Assembly (NCBI GenBank): GCA_028689735.1
Contig: JAQVCP010000029.1
Span: forward strand, 1 to 35,252
Direction of reading: 5' to 3'
DNA from: Hespellia sp.
GTDB lineage: Bacteria; Bacillota; Clostridia; Lachnospirales; Lachnospiraceae
Length of the DNA stretch: 35,252 nt
In this document: piece after piece, positions 21,701 to 30,489 of the stretch
How the letters are laid out: each line of letters begins with the position of its first letter
Numbering within the stretch: the first letter of the stretch is position 1
The notes under the pieces: model-generated
What the model saw: the letters and a program-made list of their open reading frames with translations, nothing else
What the model was told of the DNA's origin: nothing
Database searches by the model: none
Program-made: the position numbers and the translations under genes

Positions 21701-23101
21701 TTAAATACTGATTTCAAAGTATCGTTTTGCATTTCTATAACAGATTCCAGAAATAATTCTTTCCAACGCCTTTTCGTCAGACGGGTACTCACCATCTTCT
21801 ACCCATTGACCAACCAGATTGCACAGAATTCTTCGAAAATACTCATGCCTGGTATAAGATAAAAAGCTTCTGGAGTCTGTCAGCATACCTATGAAATTAC
21901 CCAAGAGTCCAAGATTACCTAATGATATCATCTGATCTAACATTCCACTCTTGTTGTCATTAAACCACCAAGCAGCTCCGTGCTGTATTTTCCCTACTGC
22001 TGACGAATCCTGAAAGCATCCCATAATCGTTTCAATTAATGCATTATCATTTGGATTTAACGAATAGAGAATCGTCTTTGGTAATTCATTGTTGATTGCA
22101 AGCGCGTTCAAATACTGCCCCATTTCAGCCGCGGACGCATAATTTCCTATTGCGTCAATTCCTGCATCAGCTCCCAAATCTCCAAATACTTTTTTATTGA
22201 GATCTCTCTGGACTCCATAATGAAGCTGCATTGTCCAATTTCTTTTTGCATATTCTTTTCCCATTGCAATCATAAATGCTGTCTTAAACTGACAAACTTC
22301 TTCCTTTGTTAATGAATTTTTCTGAAGCCTTTTTGAAAAAATAGATGCAATTTCTTCTTTGCCAGCCGGAACATACATAATGTATTCTAATCCATGATCT
22401 GCTATTTTACACCCTCTCATTTCAAAGAGATTCATACGGCATGACAACACATCAAGCAAATCCTGATAATCGCGGATCTGAATCCCACTTACTTCTTCCA
22501 GACATTCCAGATAATCCAGATAATCTTCCTTTTCGATATTCATAGCCTTGTCTGGTCTCCATGTGGGAAGTACCTTCACCTCATAATCTTCTTCTTTTAA
22601 TTTTCTGTGCCACTTTAAGGAATCCACAGGATCATCTGTCGTACAAATCACCTCTACATTTGACATTTGAATCATCTTACGCACAGTCAGACCATTTTGC
22701 AGCTTTTCATTACAGAGATTCCATACTTCCTCTGCAGTCTCGCCATTCAAACATCTATCGTATCCGAAATATTTTTTCAATTCCAAATGACTCCAATGAT
22801 AGACAGGATTCCCTATTGCCACTTCCAAAGTTTCCGCCCATTTTTGAAATTTCTCTCTGTCTGATGCATTGCCTGTAACATATTTTTCATTTACACCGTT
22901 CGAACGAATCTGACGCCATTTATAATGATCACCCCCCAACCATACTTGAGTGATATTATCATAATGCACATCTTCATAAATTTCCTCTGGATTCAGATGA
23001 CAGTGATAATCTATAATTGGCTGGTTTTTGGCATAATCATGGTACAGATGTTGTGCAGTCTCTGTAAACAGAAGGAAATCTTCTCCCATAAATTTTTTCA
23101 A
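21701..23101 (-). CDS. uxaC: Glucuronate (uronate) isomerase
   Basis: UxaC converts D-glucuronate to D-fructuronate (and galacturonate to tagaturonate), the first intracellular step after glucuronide cleavage. From the TTG at 23101 the product is 466 residues, close to E. coli UxaC (470). The amidohydrolase-like metal motif IIDYHCHLNP lies near the N-terminus and family blocks such as GNPVYHWSHLELKKYF follow. I chose TTG because GGAAGAGGTG ends 6 bases before it and LKKFMGEDFLL matches the usual family start. A 31-residue upstream extension does not. It is the last gene of the operon, and no clear terminator separates it from the hsp20 promoter. Confidence 0.94.
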   Translation of the reverse strand: MKKFMGEDFLLFTETAQHLYHDYAKNQPIIDYHCHLNPEEIYEDVHYDNITQVWLGGDHYKWRQIRSNGVNEKYVTGNASDREKFQKWAETLEVAIGNPVYHWSHLELKKYFGYDRCLNGETAEEVWNLCNEKLQNGLTVRKMIQMSNVEVICTTDDPVDSLKWHRKLKEEDYEVKVLPTWRPDKAMNIEKEDYLDYLECLEEVSGIQIRDYQDLLDVLSCRMNLFEMRGCKIADHGLEYIMYVPAGKEEIASIFSKRLQKNSLTKEEVCQFKTAFMIAMGKEYAKRNWTMQLHYGVQRDLNKKVFGDLGADAGIDAIGNYASAAEMGQYLNALAINNELPKTILYSLNPNDNALIETIMGCFQDSSAVGKIQHGAAWWFNDNKSGMLDQMISLGNLGLLGNFIGMLTDSRSFLSYTRHEYFRRILCNLVGQWVEDGEYPSDEKALERIISGICYRNAKRYFEISI

Positions 23102-23156
23102 AATTTTCACCTCTTCCTTTCCTGTTTTTATCTTTTTCATATCAAGATCAAATACT

Positions 23157-24179
23157 CTAACGATCCATCTCACTTTGCACACCTTGTTCTTCATGGTTTC
23201 GAATTACATTTTCAATTTCTTTTTTGTTCAGTGACGGCATATCACCCGGGATGGTGTTCTTCACGGCGCTGCTTGCATTTCCGTATTGAAGTGCATACTC
23301 ACAGTTTCCATTTTCCATGAGCAATCCATACAAAACGCCAGCCACATAAGCGTCTCCACTTCCTATTCTGTCTACCACCTCAATATTGTGATACGGCTTT
23401 TCCTCATAGAAGCGTTTCCATTTGGCATCATAGATTACTGAACCAAAGCTATGCACTTTTGGACTGTGCACGGTTCGCTGGGTGGAAGCAATGACTGAAA
23501 TCGGATAATCCTTTGCAAAGCTCTTCATAATTTCATAGACATCACCTGTCTTTCCGAATGTAAGTCTTGCCGTATCCTCAGAACAGAAAAACACATCTAC
23601 GTAAGGAAGAATTTCTTCGATACACGCTCTTGCTTCCTCACCACTCCATAGGTTCAAGCGAAAATTCACATCAAAGGAAATGATTGCACCGGCCTCTTTG
23701 AATCTACGAATCATTTCAATCCCGGTATCTCTGCAATTCTTACTAAGGGCCAGTGTAATTCCCGATGTGTGGAAACATCTGGCAGAATCATATAATTTCT
23801 CTGGAAAATCCTGCAAGCTCACTTTATTTACAGAACTGTGAAGACGATCATACACAAGGCCAGGCTTTCTTGGATATGCCCCATTTTCATAATAATACAC
23901 TCCAAGTCGTGCATCCTTTTCCTCATCATATACAAGGTAATCATCGCTCACACCACAAAATCTAACTTTATTTTTTGCAAAGGTGCCAATACTGCTTGAC
24001 GGAATTTTGGAAATAATTCCAGTTCTAAGTCCCATAAGAGAAACTCCAGACGCCACATTTAATTCTGCTCCGCCTACCTGTTTTTCAAATGTTTCTCCAC
24101 GTACGATTCGCTCATTTCCAAGTGGAGAAAGTCTGAGCAATATTTCTCCCAAAGTCAACAAATCAAATGATTTTTTCAT
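23157..24179 (-). CDS. PfkB-family sugar kinase, 2-keto-3-deoxygluconokinase-like (second copy)
   Basis: The 340-residue ribokinase-fold kinase has the N-terminal GGAELNVASGVSLMGL substrate loop and the catalytic-base motif DRIGSGDAYVAGVLYG. The Ser replaces the usual Ala of GAGD, a tolerated variant. It lies 9 bp downstream of another KdgK-like kinase gene with clear but not close similarity. Either both phosphorylate 2-keto-3-deoxygluconate to KDPG, or one has shifted to another sugar acid. The operon context supports a hexuronate role. I leave the symbol empty because the substrate cannot be decided by eye. Confidence 0.85.
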   Translation of the reverse strand: MKKSFDLLTLGEILLRLSPLGNERIVRGETFEKQVGGAELNVASGVSLMGLRTGIISKIPSSSIGTFAKNKVRFCGVSDDYLVYDEEKDARLGVYYYENGAYPRKPGLVYDRLHSSVNKVSLQDFPEKLYDSARCFHTSGITLALSKNCRDTGIEMIRRFKEAGAIISFDVNFRLNLWSGEEARACIEEILPYVDVFFCSEDTARLTFGKTGDVYEIMKSFAKDYPISVIASTQRTVHSPKVHSFGSVIYDAKWKRFYEEKPYHNIEVVDRIGSGDAYVAGVLYGLLMENGNCEYALQYGNASSAVKNTIPGDMPSLNKKEIENVIRNHEEQGVQSEMDR

Positions 24180-24188
24180 TTTACACGC

Positions 24189-25214
24189 CTACCTCTGTAC
24201 ACGGCCAGATCCATCACCGCCCGCAAGTTTTTTTACTTCGTCAACGGTTACCATATTAAAGTCTCCTTCTACCGAATGTTTGAGACATGATGCCGCAACA
24301 GCAAATTCAATGGTATTCCTCGGAGAAAACTGATGCAAAAGAGCATAGAGCAAACCTGCCCCAAAGCTGTCGCCGCCACCAACACGATCCACAATATGCA
24401 CATCATATTTCTTGCTAAAATAGCAGTCCGCTCCTTGATATAACATAGCCGACCAGCGATTATCATTGGCAGACAAGGACTCTCTTAAAGTGATTGCCAC
24501 CGTATGAAATCCAAATTTTTCGGTCAATTTTTCAGCCACTATGCGATATCCATCCTGATTGAGTGTGCCAGTTTTCACATCAGAGTCGGATGCCGTAATT
24601 CCAAATACATCTGCTGCATCCTCTTCGTTTGCAATACACACATCTACATATTCACAAAGACTGCTCATCACCGTTCTCGCTTTTTCTTTTGACCACAATT
24701 TATTTCGATAATTCAAATCACAAGACACCTTGATTCCAAGCGCATTTGCGACTTTACATGCTTCCAGACAGATCGCTGCAAGATCATCATTTAATGCAGG
24801 TGTGATTCCAGTAAAATGGAACCAGTCTGCTCCTTCGAATATTTCTGCCCATTTAAATTCTGCTCTCGTAGCAGTATAGATTGATGAGCCATTTCTGTCA
24901 TAAATCACTTTGGAAGGACGCTGTGATGCTCCTTTTTCCAAATAATAAATTCCCACTCGATCTCCGCCTCTTAAAATATCTGATGTATCCACGCCATACT
25001 TTCTTAATGCATTTACTGCCGCCTGACCAATTTCATGTTCTGGAAGCTTCGTAATAAATTTTGCATGAACACCGAAGTTCGCAAGTGAAACAGCTACATT
25101 TGCTTCTCCGCCTCCATACGTTGCGCCAAATGTCCCTGCCTGTACAAAACGCTGGTATCCTTCCGGTGCCAGACGTAACATAATTTCACCAAATGTAACA
25201 ACTTTATGTGCCAT
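24189..25214 (-). CDS. kdgK: 2-dehydro-3-deoxygluconokinase
   Basis: KdgK phosphorylates 2-keto-3-deoxygluconate to KDPG with ATP. The 341-residue PfkB-family sequence begins MAHKVVTFGEIMLRLAPEGY, typical of KdgK. It has the YGGGEANVAVSLANFG substrate loop and the catalytic region DRVGGGDSFGAGLLYALL with the conserved Asp. It lies between kdgA (12 bp upstream in transcription) and a second kinase (9 bp downstream). Of the two kinases this is the more canonical KdgK. Confidence 0.92.
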   Translation of the reverse strand: MAHKVVTFGEIMLRLAPEGYQRFVQAGTFGATYGGGEANVAVSLANFGVHAKFITKLPEHEIGQAAVNALRKYGVDTSDILRGGDRVGIYYLEKGASQRPSKVIYDRNGSSIYTATRAEFKWAEIFEGADWFHFTGITPALNDDLAAICLEACKVANALGIKVSCDLNYRNKLWSKEKARTVMSSLCEYVDVCIANEEDAADVFGITASDSDVKTGTLNQDGYRIVAEKLTEKFGFHTVAITLRESLSANDNRWSAMLYQGADCYFSKKYDVHIVDRVGGGDSFGAGLLYALLHQFSPRNTIEFAVAASCLKHSVEGDFNMVTVDEVKKLAGGDGSGRVQR

Positions 25215-25226
25215 AGTTTCCTCTCC

Positions 25227-25865
25227 TCATCCTCGAATACGTTTTACAATATCTGCCGCCTGTCTGCATAATTGTGTGATTTGCTCAAATTCGCCATTTT
25301 CTATCAAGCTGCTCTTTACCATCCAGCTTCCGCCACATGCAAGAATCTTGTCATTTTTCAGATAATCTACCACATTTTTTTCATTGATTCCACCTGTTGG
25401 CATTACCTTCAATGTTGTATATGCAGCACACATTGCCTGAATCATTGGAAGTCCACCCGATGGTTCTGCTGGGAAGAACTTTACCACGTCAAGTCCTAAT
25501 TCCATGGCCTGTTCAATCTCTCCCGGCGTCACGATTCCCGGACAAACCGGAACGCCTTTTTGAATACAGTAAGAAACCACGCACGGATTCAAACCGGGAC
25601 TGACAATAAATTTTGCACCGGCACTAACTGCCTGATCTACCTGCTGCGTTGTCAGAACTGTTCCTGCCCCCACTAAGAGTTCCGGATATGCCTCCGACAT
25701 CACACGAATAGATTCCGCTGCTGCCTCCGTTCGAAATGTCACTTCCGCACAAGGCAGATTCCCATCAATCAATGCTTTTGCAAGTGGTTTCGCATCTTTT
25801 GCATCATTCAACACAACAACTGGAATGATTCCAATTTTTTGAAATTGTTCTAAAATTTCATTCAT
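25227..25865 (-). CDS. kdgA: KDPG/KHG aldolase
   Basis: The 212-residue class I aldolase splits 2-keto-3-deoxy-6-phosphogluconate into pyruvate and glyceraldehyde-3-phosphate, the last step of the pathway. The Schiff-base lysine is K129 in DVVKFFPAEPSGG and the catalytic glutamate is E41 in AEVTFRT. The GAGTVLT and PTGGI phosphate-binding blocks are present. Its ATG overlaps the uxuB stop by 4 bp, so translation is coupled. The symbol eda would also be used. Confidence 0.96.
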   Translation of the reverse strand: MNEILEQFQKIGIIPVVVLNDAKDAKPLAKALIDGNLPCAEVTFRTEAAAESIRVMSEAYPELLVGAGTVLTTQQVDQAVSAGAKFIVSPGLNPCVVSYCIQKGVPVCPGIVTPGEIEQAMELGLDVVKFFPAEPSGGLPMIQAMCAAYTTLKVMPTGGINEKNVVDYLKNDKILACGGSWMVKSSLIENGEFEQITQLCRQAADIVKRIRG

Positions 25866-27511
25866 TTTATGGATTCCTTTCTTGTATACTTTTTCAATGT
25901 CTCTCTGACTGCACCAGCACCAGCAGTTAGTTCTATAAAATACTGTTCTACCAGTTCTGCCATTCCAATCTCATGCAGATCCACTCCAAATATTTCTGTA
26001 TCCGAAAGAATCTCCTTCAGCACTTCTCTGGCATCAAAGGTCTCTCCAAGCTTCACCTCTGCTACGATCGGGCAGACACGATCTAATAATGGATCCGGAC
26101 TGAGGTCAAACGGCTTCCCCTGATCATCCACTCCCATCAGATACCGCAGCCATCCTGCGAATATAAGCGGAATCAGTTTTAAATCATCTATATCCAGCTT
26201 AGGGTCAGCAAGATATGCTTTGATAGTTTCCCCATAGCGGATTGCCAGCTTCTGTGAGGTATCGGTTGCAATACGCTGCGGAGTATCTGGCATGAACGGG
26301 TTCGGAATGCGCACTTGAAGTACCGTATCAATGAACTCTTTTGGATCAAGGATTCCCGGATTGACTACAACCGGAAGACCTTCTTTGTATCCCGTGATCT
26401 CTACCAGACTGCGAAGCTCTTCATCTGCCATTTCTTCTGAGATTTTTTTATATCCAAGCAGACAGCCGTACACGGCAAGCGCGGTATGCAATGGATTCAG
26501 GCAAGTGCATACCTTCATCTTTTCTACCTTATCCACGGTCTCCCTGTCTGTGAACATCACACCGGCAGCCGCCAGATTCTCTCTTCCATTTGGAAATGCA
26601 TCTTCCACCACAAGGTATTCACATTCTTCTGCATTCACGAATGGCGCCACATAACTTTTCTTCGATGTGATTACAGGTTCCAGCTCTTCTACACCATCCT
26701 GAATCAGCATTTCCTTCACAGATGCATCTGGTCTCGGAGTAATCTTATCAATCATCGTCCATGGAAATGTAACTTTTGTTTTATCCTTGATATAATCCAC
26801 AAATCCATATTCGCATTTTCCATTTTTCGCCCATTTTTCTGCAAAAGAGAAAATTGCAGCAAAGAGCTTGTCTCCATTATGTGAACAGTTGTCCATACTC
26901 ACCATGGCAATTGGTTTTGCTCCATCCTGATAACGGGTATACAACAGCGCTGCGACCTTTCCCATATAGCTTTTTGGCTCTTGAGGGCCGCGAAGGAAAT
27001 CCTCCTCCACATCTGCAAGAAACTCCCCGTTCACTCCAACCAGGCAGTATCCTTTTTCTGTGATTGTAAAGCTTGCCATCTGAAGAGAATCCTTTTTGAA
27101 AATCTCTTGCAGACGCTGAAACTGCTTCTCATTTTCCGAATCCAGCACCAATGATTCTGCAATACTGCCAATCACTGTTTTTTCTACACTTCCATCTGCT
27201 TTTAATGTCACCAGAATACTGTATTCATCATGGGGATGATTCATCTTTTCTACGATCTCATAATCAAAACCTTCTGCAACAATGAGTCCCCTCTGCGTCG
27301 CAATCAAGCCTCGATCTACTTTCTGTTCATTCAAAAGACGTTCCACAATATTTGCCTGAAATGCACGAAAAATATTTCCGGCTCCAAAATGGATCCAATA
27401 CGGGTTTTCTTTTGTTCTCTCAATCATTTTCTGTCTGTCATACTGTGGAAGATGATATCCCTTTTCTTCCCACTCGCTTCGATTCTTTAATCCCTCTTCA
27501 CTTAATCTCAT
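25862..27511 (-). CDS. uxuB: Fructuronate reductase (D-mannonate oxidoreductase)
   Basis: This mannitol-dehydrogenase-family enzyme reduces D-fructuronate to D-mannonate with NADH. The 549-residue product (start 27511, MRLSEEGLKNRSEW) has the NAD-binding region WIHFGAGNIFRAF and the family block VCTCLNPLHTALAVYG, which holds catalytic residues. AAAGGAGAACAGCAG precedes the start. The ATG overlaps the uxuA stop by 4 bp, which fixes the start better than an in-frame methionine 11 codons upstream. Altronate oxidoreductase (UxaB) is a close relative, but pairing with uxuA favours the mannonate branch. Confidence 0.93.
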   Translation of the reverse strand: MRLSEEGLKNRSEWEEKGYHLPQYDRQKMIERTKENPYWIHFGAGNIFRAFQANIVERLLNEQKVDRGLIATQRGLIVAEGFDYEIVEKMNHPHDEYSILVTLKADGSVEKTVIGSIAESLVLDSENEKQFQRLQEIFKKDSLQMASFTITEKGYCLVGVNGEFLADVEEDFLRGPQEPKSYMGKVAALLYTRYQDGAKPIAMVSMDNCSHNGDKLFAAIFSFAEKWAKNGKCEYGFVDYIKDKTKVTFPWTMIDKITPRPDASVKEMLIQDGVEELEPVITSKKSYVAPFVNAEECEYLVVEDAFPNGRENLAAAGVMFTDRETVDKVEKMKVCTCLNPLHTALAVYGCLLGYKKISEEMADEELRSLVEITGYKEGLPVVVNPGILDPKEFIDTVLQVRIPNPFMPDTPQRIATDTSQKLAIRYGETIKAYLADPKLDIDDLKLIPLIFAGWLRYLMGVDDQGKPFDLSPDPLLDRVCPIVAEVKLGETFDAREVLKEILSDTEIFGVDLHEIGMAELVEQYFIELTAGAGAVRETLKKYTRKESIK

Positions 27512-28581
27512 CTCTGCTGTTCTCCTTTCGCAATGGCCTCCCACAATCCATTTAAGTAGGTTGCCCCCAGTGCACGGTCATACAGTCCATATCCTGGCAT
27601 TGCCACTTCATCCCAGATCATACGTCCATGGTCCGGGCGAACAGGTCCATCAAATCCAATATCGTAGAGTGCTTTCATAATTTCATACATATCGAAGGTT
27701 CCGTCGGAAGAAAGATGCGCAGCCTCTTCAAAGTTTGTTGGAGAATGAAATTTTAAATTTCTCACATGTGCAAAATGTATTCTCCCTTTTAAAGAACGAA
27801 TCATATCTGGGAGATCATTTTCCAGATTGGTTCCATAAGAACCAGAGCAAAATGTTACTCCATTGTGCTTGTTGTCAACCATGTCCATCATACGATGAAT
27901 ATTCTTCTTATTGATGATGATTCTTGGAAGCCCGAATACGCTCCATGCCGGATCATCTGGATGAATCGCCATATTGATGTCATACTTGTCACAAACTGGC
28001 ATAATTCTTTCTAGAAAATACTTCAGGTTATCAAATAACTTATCATCATTGATATCCTTGTACATTTCAAACAGGTCTTTTACCTTCGCCATACGCTCCG
28101 GCTCCCAGCCTGGCATAACTGTTCCGTTCATGTCACCGGCAATGGAATCGAACATTTTCGTGGGATCCAATGCGTCAACGGCCTCTTGCGTATAAGCGAG
28201 AACGGTCGAACCATCCGGCCTTACTCTTGCCAATTCGGTTCGTGTCCAGTCAAATACAGGCATGAAATTGTAGCACACGAGGTGGATGCCTTCTTTTCCA
28301 AGATTTTCCAACGTCTCAATGTAGTTGTCGATGTATTGGTCTCTTTCCGGAGCCCCTGTTTTAATTGCATCATGAATGTTCACACTCTCAATCCCGGAAA
28401 TGTGAAGTCCGGAGGCCTCGACCTCGTCAATCAACGCACGGATTCTTTCTCTGCTCCAGACCTCGCCTGGTTCGGTATCATAAAGAGTTGTAATCACTCC
28501 TGTTACGCCTGGAATCTGCCGAATCTGTTTCAAGGTCACAGTGTCAAATTTAGATCCATACCATCTTAATGTCATTTCCAT
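27508..28581 (-). CDS. uxuA: Mannonate dehydratase
   Basis: UxuA dehydrates D-mannonate to 2-keto-3-deoxygluconate. The start at 28581 (MEMTLRWYGSKFDTV) gives 357 residues, the usual Firmicute length, and is preceded by AAGGAAGGAAC. A longer frame upstream has no such support. The TIM-barrel metal and substrate blocks include MAIHPDDPAWSVFGLPRI, the FCSGSYG segment and IHFAHVRNLK toward the C-terminus. It is coupled to uxuB and follows uidA after a 74-bp gap with an 11-bp hairpin. Confidence 0.96.
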   Translation of the reverse strand: MEMTLRWYGSKFDTVTLKQIRQIPGVTGVITTLYDTEPGEVWSRERIRALIDEVEASGLHISGIESVNIHDAIKTGAPERDQYIDNYIETLENLGKEGIHLVCYNFMPVFDWTRTELARVRPDGSTVLAYTQEAVDALDPTKMFDSIAGDMNGTVMPGWEPERMAKVKDLFEMYKDINDDKLFDNLKYFLERIMPVCDKYDINMAIHPDDPAWSVFGLPRIIINKKNIHRMMDMVDNKHNGVTFCSGSYGTNLENDLPDMIRSLKGRIHFAHVRNLKFHSPTNFEEAAHLSSDGTFDMYEIMKALYDIGFDGPVRPDHGRMIWDEVAMPGYGLYDRALGATYLNGLWEAIAKGEQQR

Positions 28582-28611
28582 TTTTTTGTTCCTTCCTTTC
28601 TCTATATCAAA

Positions 28612-28647
28612 TTCAGAACCAGCAATGAACATCATTCTGGTTCTGAA
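28612..28647 (-). promoter_or_regulatory. Stem-loop between uidA and uxuA
   Basis: Exact 11-bp arms TTCAGAACCAG/CTGGTTCTGAA (28612-28622 and 28637-28647) enclose a 14-nt loop in the 74-bp gap. Only TTTGATATAG follows, so it is at most a leaky terminator. An RNA-stability or processing element setting unequal expression of the two operon halves is plausible. Confidence 0.55.
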
Positions 28648-28655
28648 AAAGTCAA

Positions 28656-30461
28656 CTATTTCTTATAATCAAAATCTGGAATCTGATGCCATCTTTCCTT
28701 GAAGTAATGTGCGGCCAGTTTCGGTTTACGATCTCTTGTAAACATTCCTTTCTTATTTCCCTGAACACGAAGTAAGCTCTGGCTTGTTGCAAAGTCCGCA
28801 AAGTTCCATGTCTGTTCACCTGCGACACAGGCATAATCATCAAAGACCTGATTGTTCATTTTGTAGTAATCCACCTGATATTCTTCTGTATACATCACCG
28901 GAGTGGTATCATGAAGCCCCATAACCGTATCCGCACCATACTCTGTGAATACCACTGGTTTTCCAAGTGCATCCCACTTATCAAGCTCTGCCCGTAATGC
29001 TTTCTCCGGTTCAATAAGATCCGGTCCGCCATAATACCATCCGTAGTAACGGTTCAAACAGATTACATCACTTAAGAGTCTGGTTACGTCCTTGTCCGGA
29101 TCCGCCATCTGTACACTGACTAAGGTACATGGTCTCTTCTGTGGATCTAATTCCCTTGTCAGATCGTATAACGGTTTGAAGTAATCATAAGCCCCCTCCG
29201 AATAAGAATCCGGCTCATTTGCAATACTCCACAATACAACACAGGCATGGTTTTTATCTCGGGAAATCAAGTCTCGAATCACATCTTTATGATGAGCCTG
29301 CGTCTGTACGCCATGTTCCAGATCAAAGGTACTGACCTTCTGTCCGTTAAAGTTTGCCCCTCCTCCAAAGTCCAGATTAATACCAACTGCCGTTGTCTCG
29401 TCAATAACTACAATTCCTTCTTCATCACAAAGTCTCATCATCTCTTCGCTGTATGGATAATGACTGGTACGGAAACTATTCGCTCCCTGCCATTTCATGA
29501 TAGAGATATCTTTTGTATTCATTGGGAGATTGATGCCACGCCCATTTGGAAATGTATCTTCATGCTTGCCATACCCTTTGAAGTAAAATGGTTTTTCGTT
29601 GATCAGGAATTTATTTCCGTCCACACGAACAGTACGAATGCCATATGGTTCTGTATAGACGTCTTCTCCGTAAGTTACCTGCACTTGATAGAGATATGCA
29701 TGGAGTGGCTGCCAGAGTGTGACATCCTGTACCGTAATGGTTCCATCTACGCCATCGCTCTCTCCGACTTTCTTTCCTTCCTTGTCGAAGATTACAACGT
29801 GACATGGTTCCTCTCCTGTTCCTTCTACATGATAAAAAACATCCGCTGCCGTACCATTCACTTTGCTTGTAAGCACAATGTCTTCTATGTGATTTACAGG
29901 CGTTGTATACAAACGAACCGTACGTGTCAGTCCACAGTAGTTAAAGAAGTCAAAGTTTGGATTGTTTGCCGGTTTGTTGCTCGGCATTTCTCCCATACCT
30001 GCCATACCACCCATTATATTCGACTTTCCGCCAATGGGAAGTGTTGTATAATCAATGATATTGCTGACTGCAATTGTAAGGAGATTTTCTCCGGCTGTCA
30101 TCTTGTCTGTGATTTCTACTTCAAACGGGAGAAAACCTCCTTTATGCTCGCAGATCAAGGCTCCGTTCAGATAAACTTTTGCCTCATGCGTGACTGCATC
30201 ACAGCGAAGCATCAGTCTCTGACTTTTGACGATCGATGGAACAGAAATCTTTCTCTGATAGAAAACCCATCCATAATGATCCCTAAAATCAATTCCTTCT
30301 TTTAAATCATTGTAAGATGCTGGAACCGGCATTGTCATAGTGTCCTTCATTGGAGACGCAAACCATTTCTCCTCAAAGCCATTTCCATTATCCAGTTTAA
30401 AATCCCATACACCACTTAAATCACTTACAAATCTTGAATCTGTTAAAATTGGATATAACAT
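28656..30461 (-). CDS. uidA: Beta-glucuronidase
   Basis: This 601-residue GH2 enzyme removes glucuronic acid from conjugates such as those excreted in bile. It has the three-part GH2 layout: sugar-binding domain about 1-180, immunoglobulin-like domain about 181-280, barrel from about 281. The acid/base is E416 in SIANEPDS and the nucleophile is E507 in FTEYGAD. The N-x-K carboxylate-recognition motif, diagnostic of glucuronidases over galactosidases, is N569-K571. The active-site loop at about 362-390 is of E. coli GUS Loop 1 length. There is no signal peptide, so the substrate must be imported, consistent with the adjacent symporter. Confidence 0.96.
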   Translation of the reverse strand: MLYPILTDSRFVSDLSGVWDFKLDNGNGFEEKWFASPMKDTMTMPVPASYNDLKEGIDFRDHYGWVFYQRKISVPSIVKSQRLMLRCDAVTHEAKVYLNGALICEHKGGFLPFEVEITDKMTAGENLLTIAVSNIIDYTTLPIGGKSNIMGGMAGMGEMPSNKPANNPNFDFFNYCGLTRTVRLYTTPVNHIEDIVLTSKVNGTAADVFYHVEGTGEEPCHVVIFDKEGKKVGESDGVDGTITVQDVTLWQPLHAYLYQVQVTYGEDVYTEPYGIRTVRVDGNKFLINEKPFYFKGYGKHEDTFPNGRGINLPMNTKDISIMKWQGANSFRTSHYPYSEEMMRLCDEEGIVVIDETTAVGINLDFGGGANFNGQKVSTFDLEHGVQTQAHHKDVIRDLISRDKNHACVVLWSIANEPDSYSEGAYDYFKPLYDLTRELDPQKRPCTLVSVQMADPDKDVTRLLSDVICLNRYYGWYYGGPDLIEPEKALRAELDKWDALGKPVVFTEYGADTVMGLHDTTPVMYTEEYQVDYYKMNNQVFDDYACVAGEQTWNFADFATSQSLLRVQGNKKGMFTRDRKPKLAAHYFKERWHQIPDFDYKK

Positions 30462-30489
30462 ATTATTTTCCTCCTGTCATTTTCATTAT

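Noticed and set aside
29247-30305. 352-residue plus-strand frame opposite uidA
   Set aside because: It is the antisense shadow of a strongly supported beta-glucuronidase gene, with no ribosome-binding site and a biased, unnatural composition.
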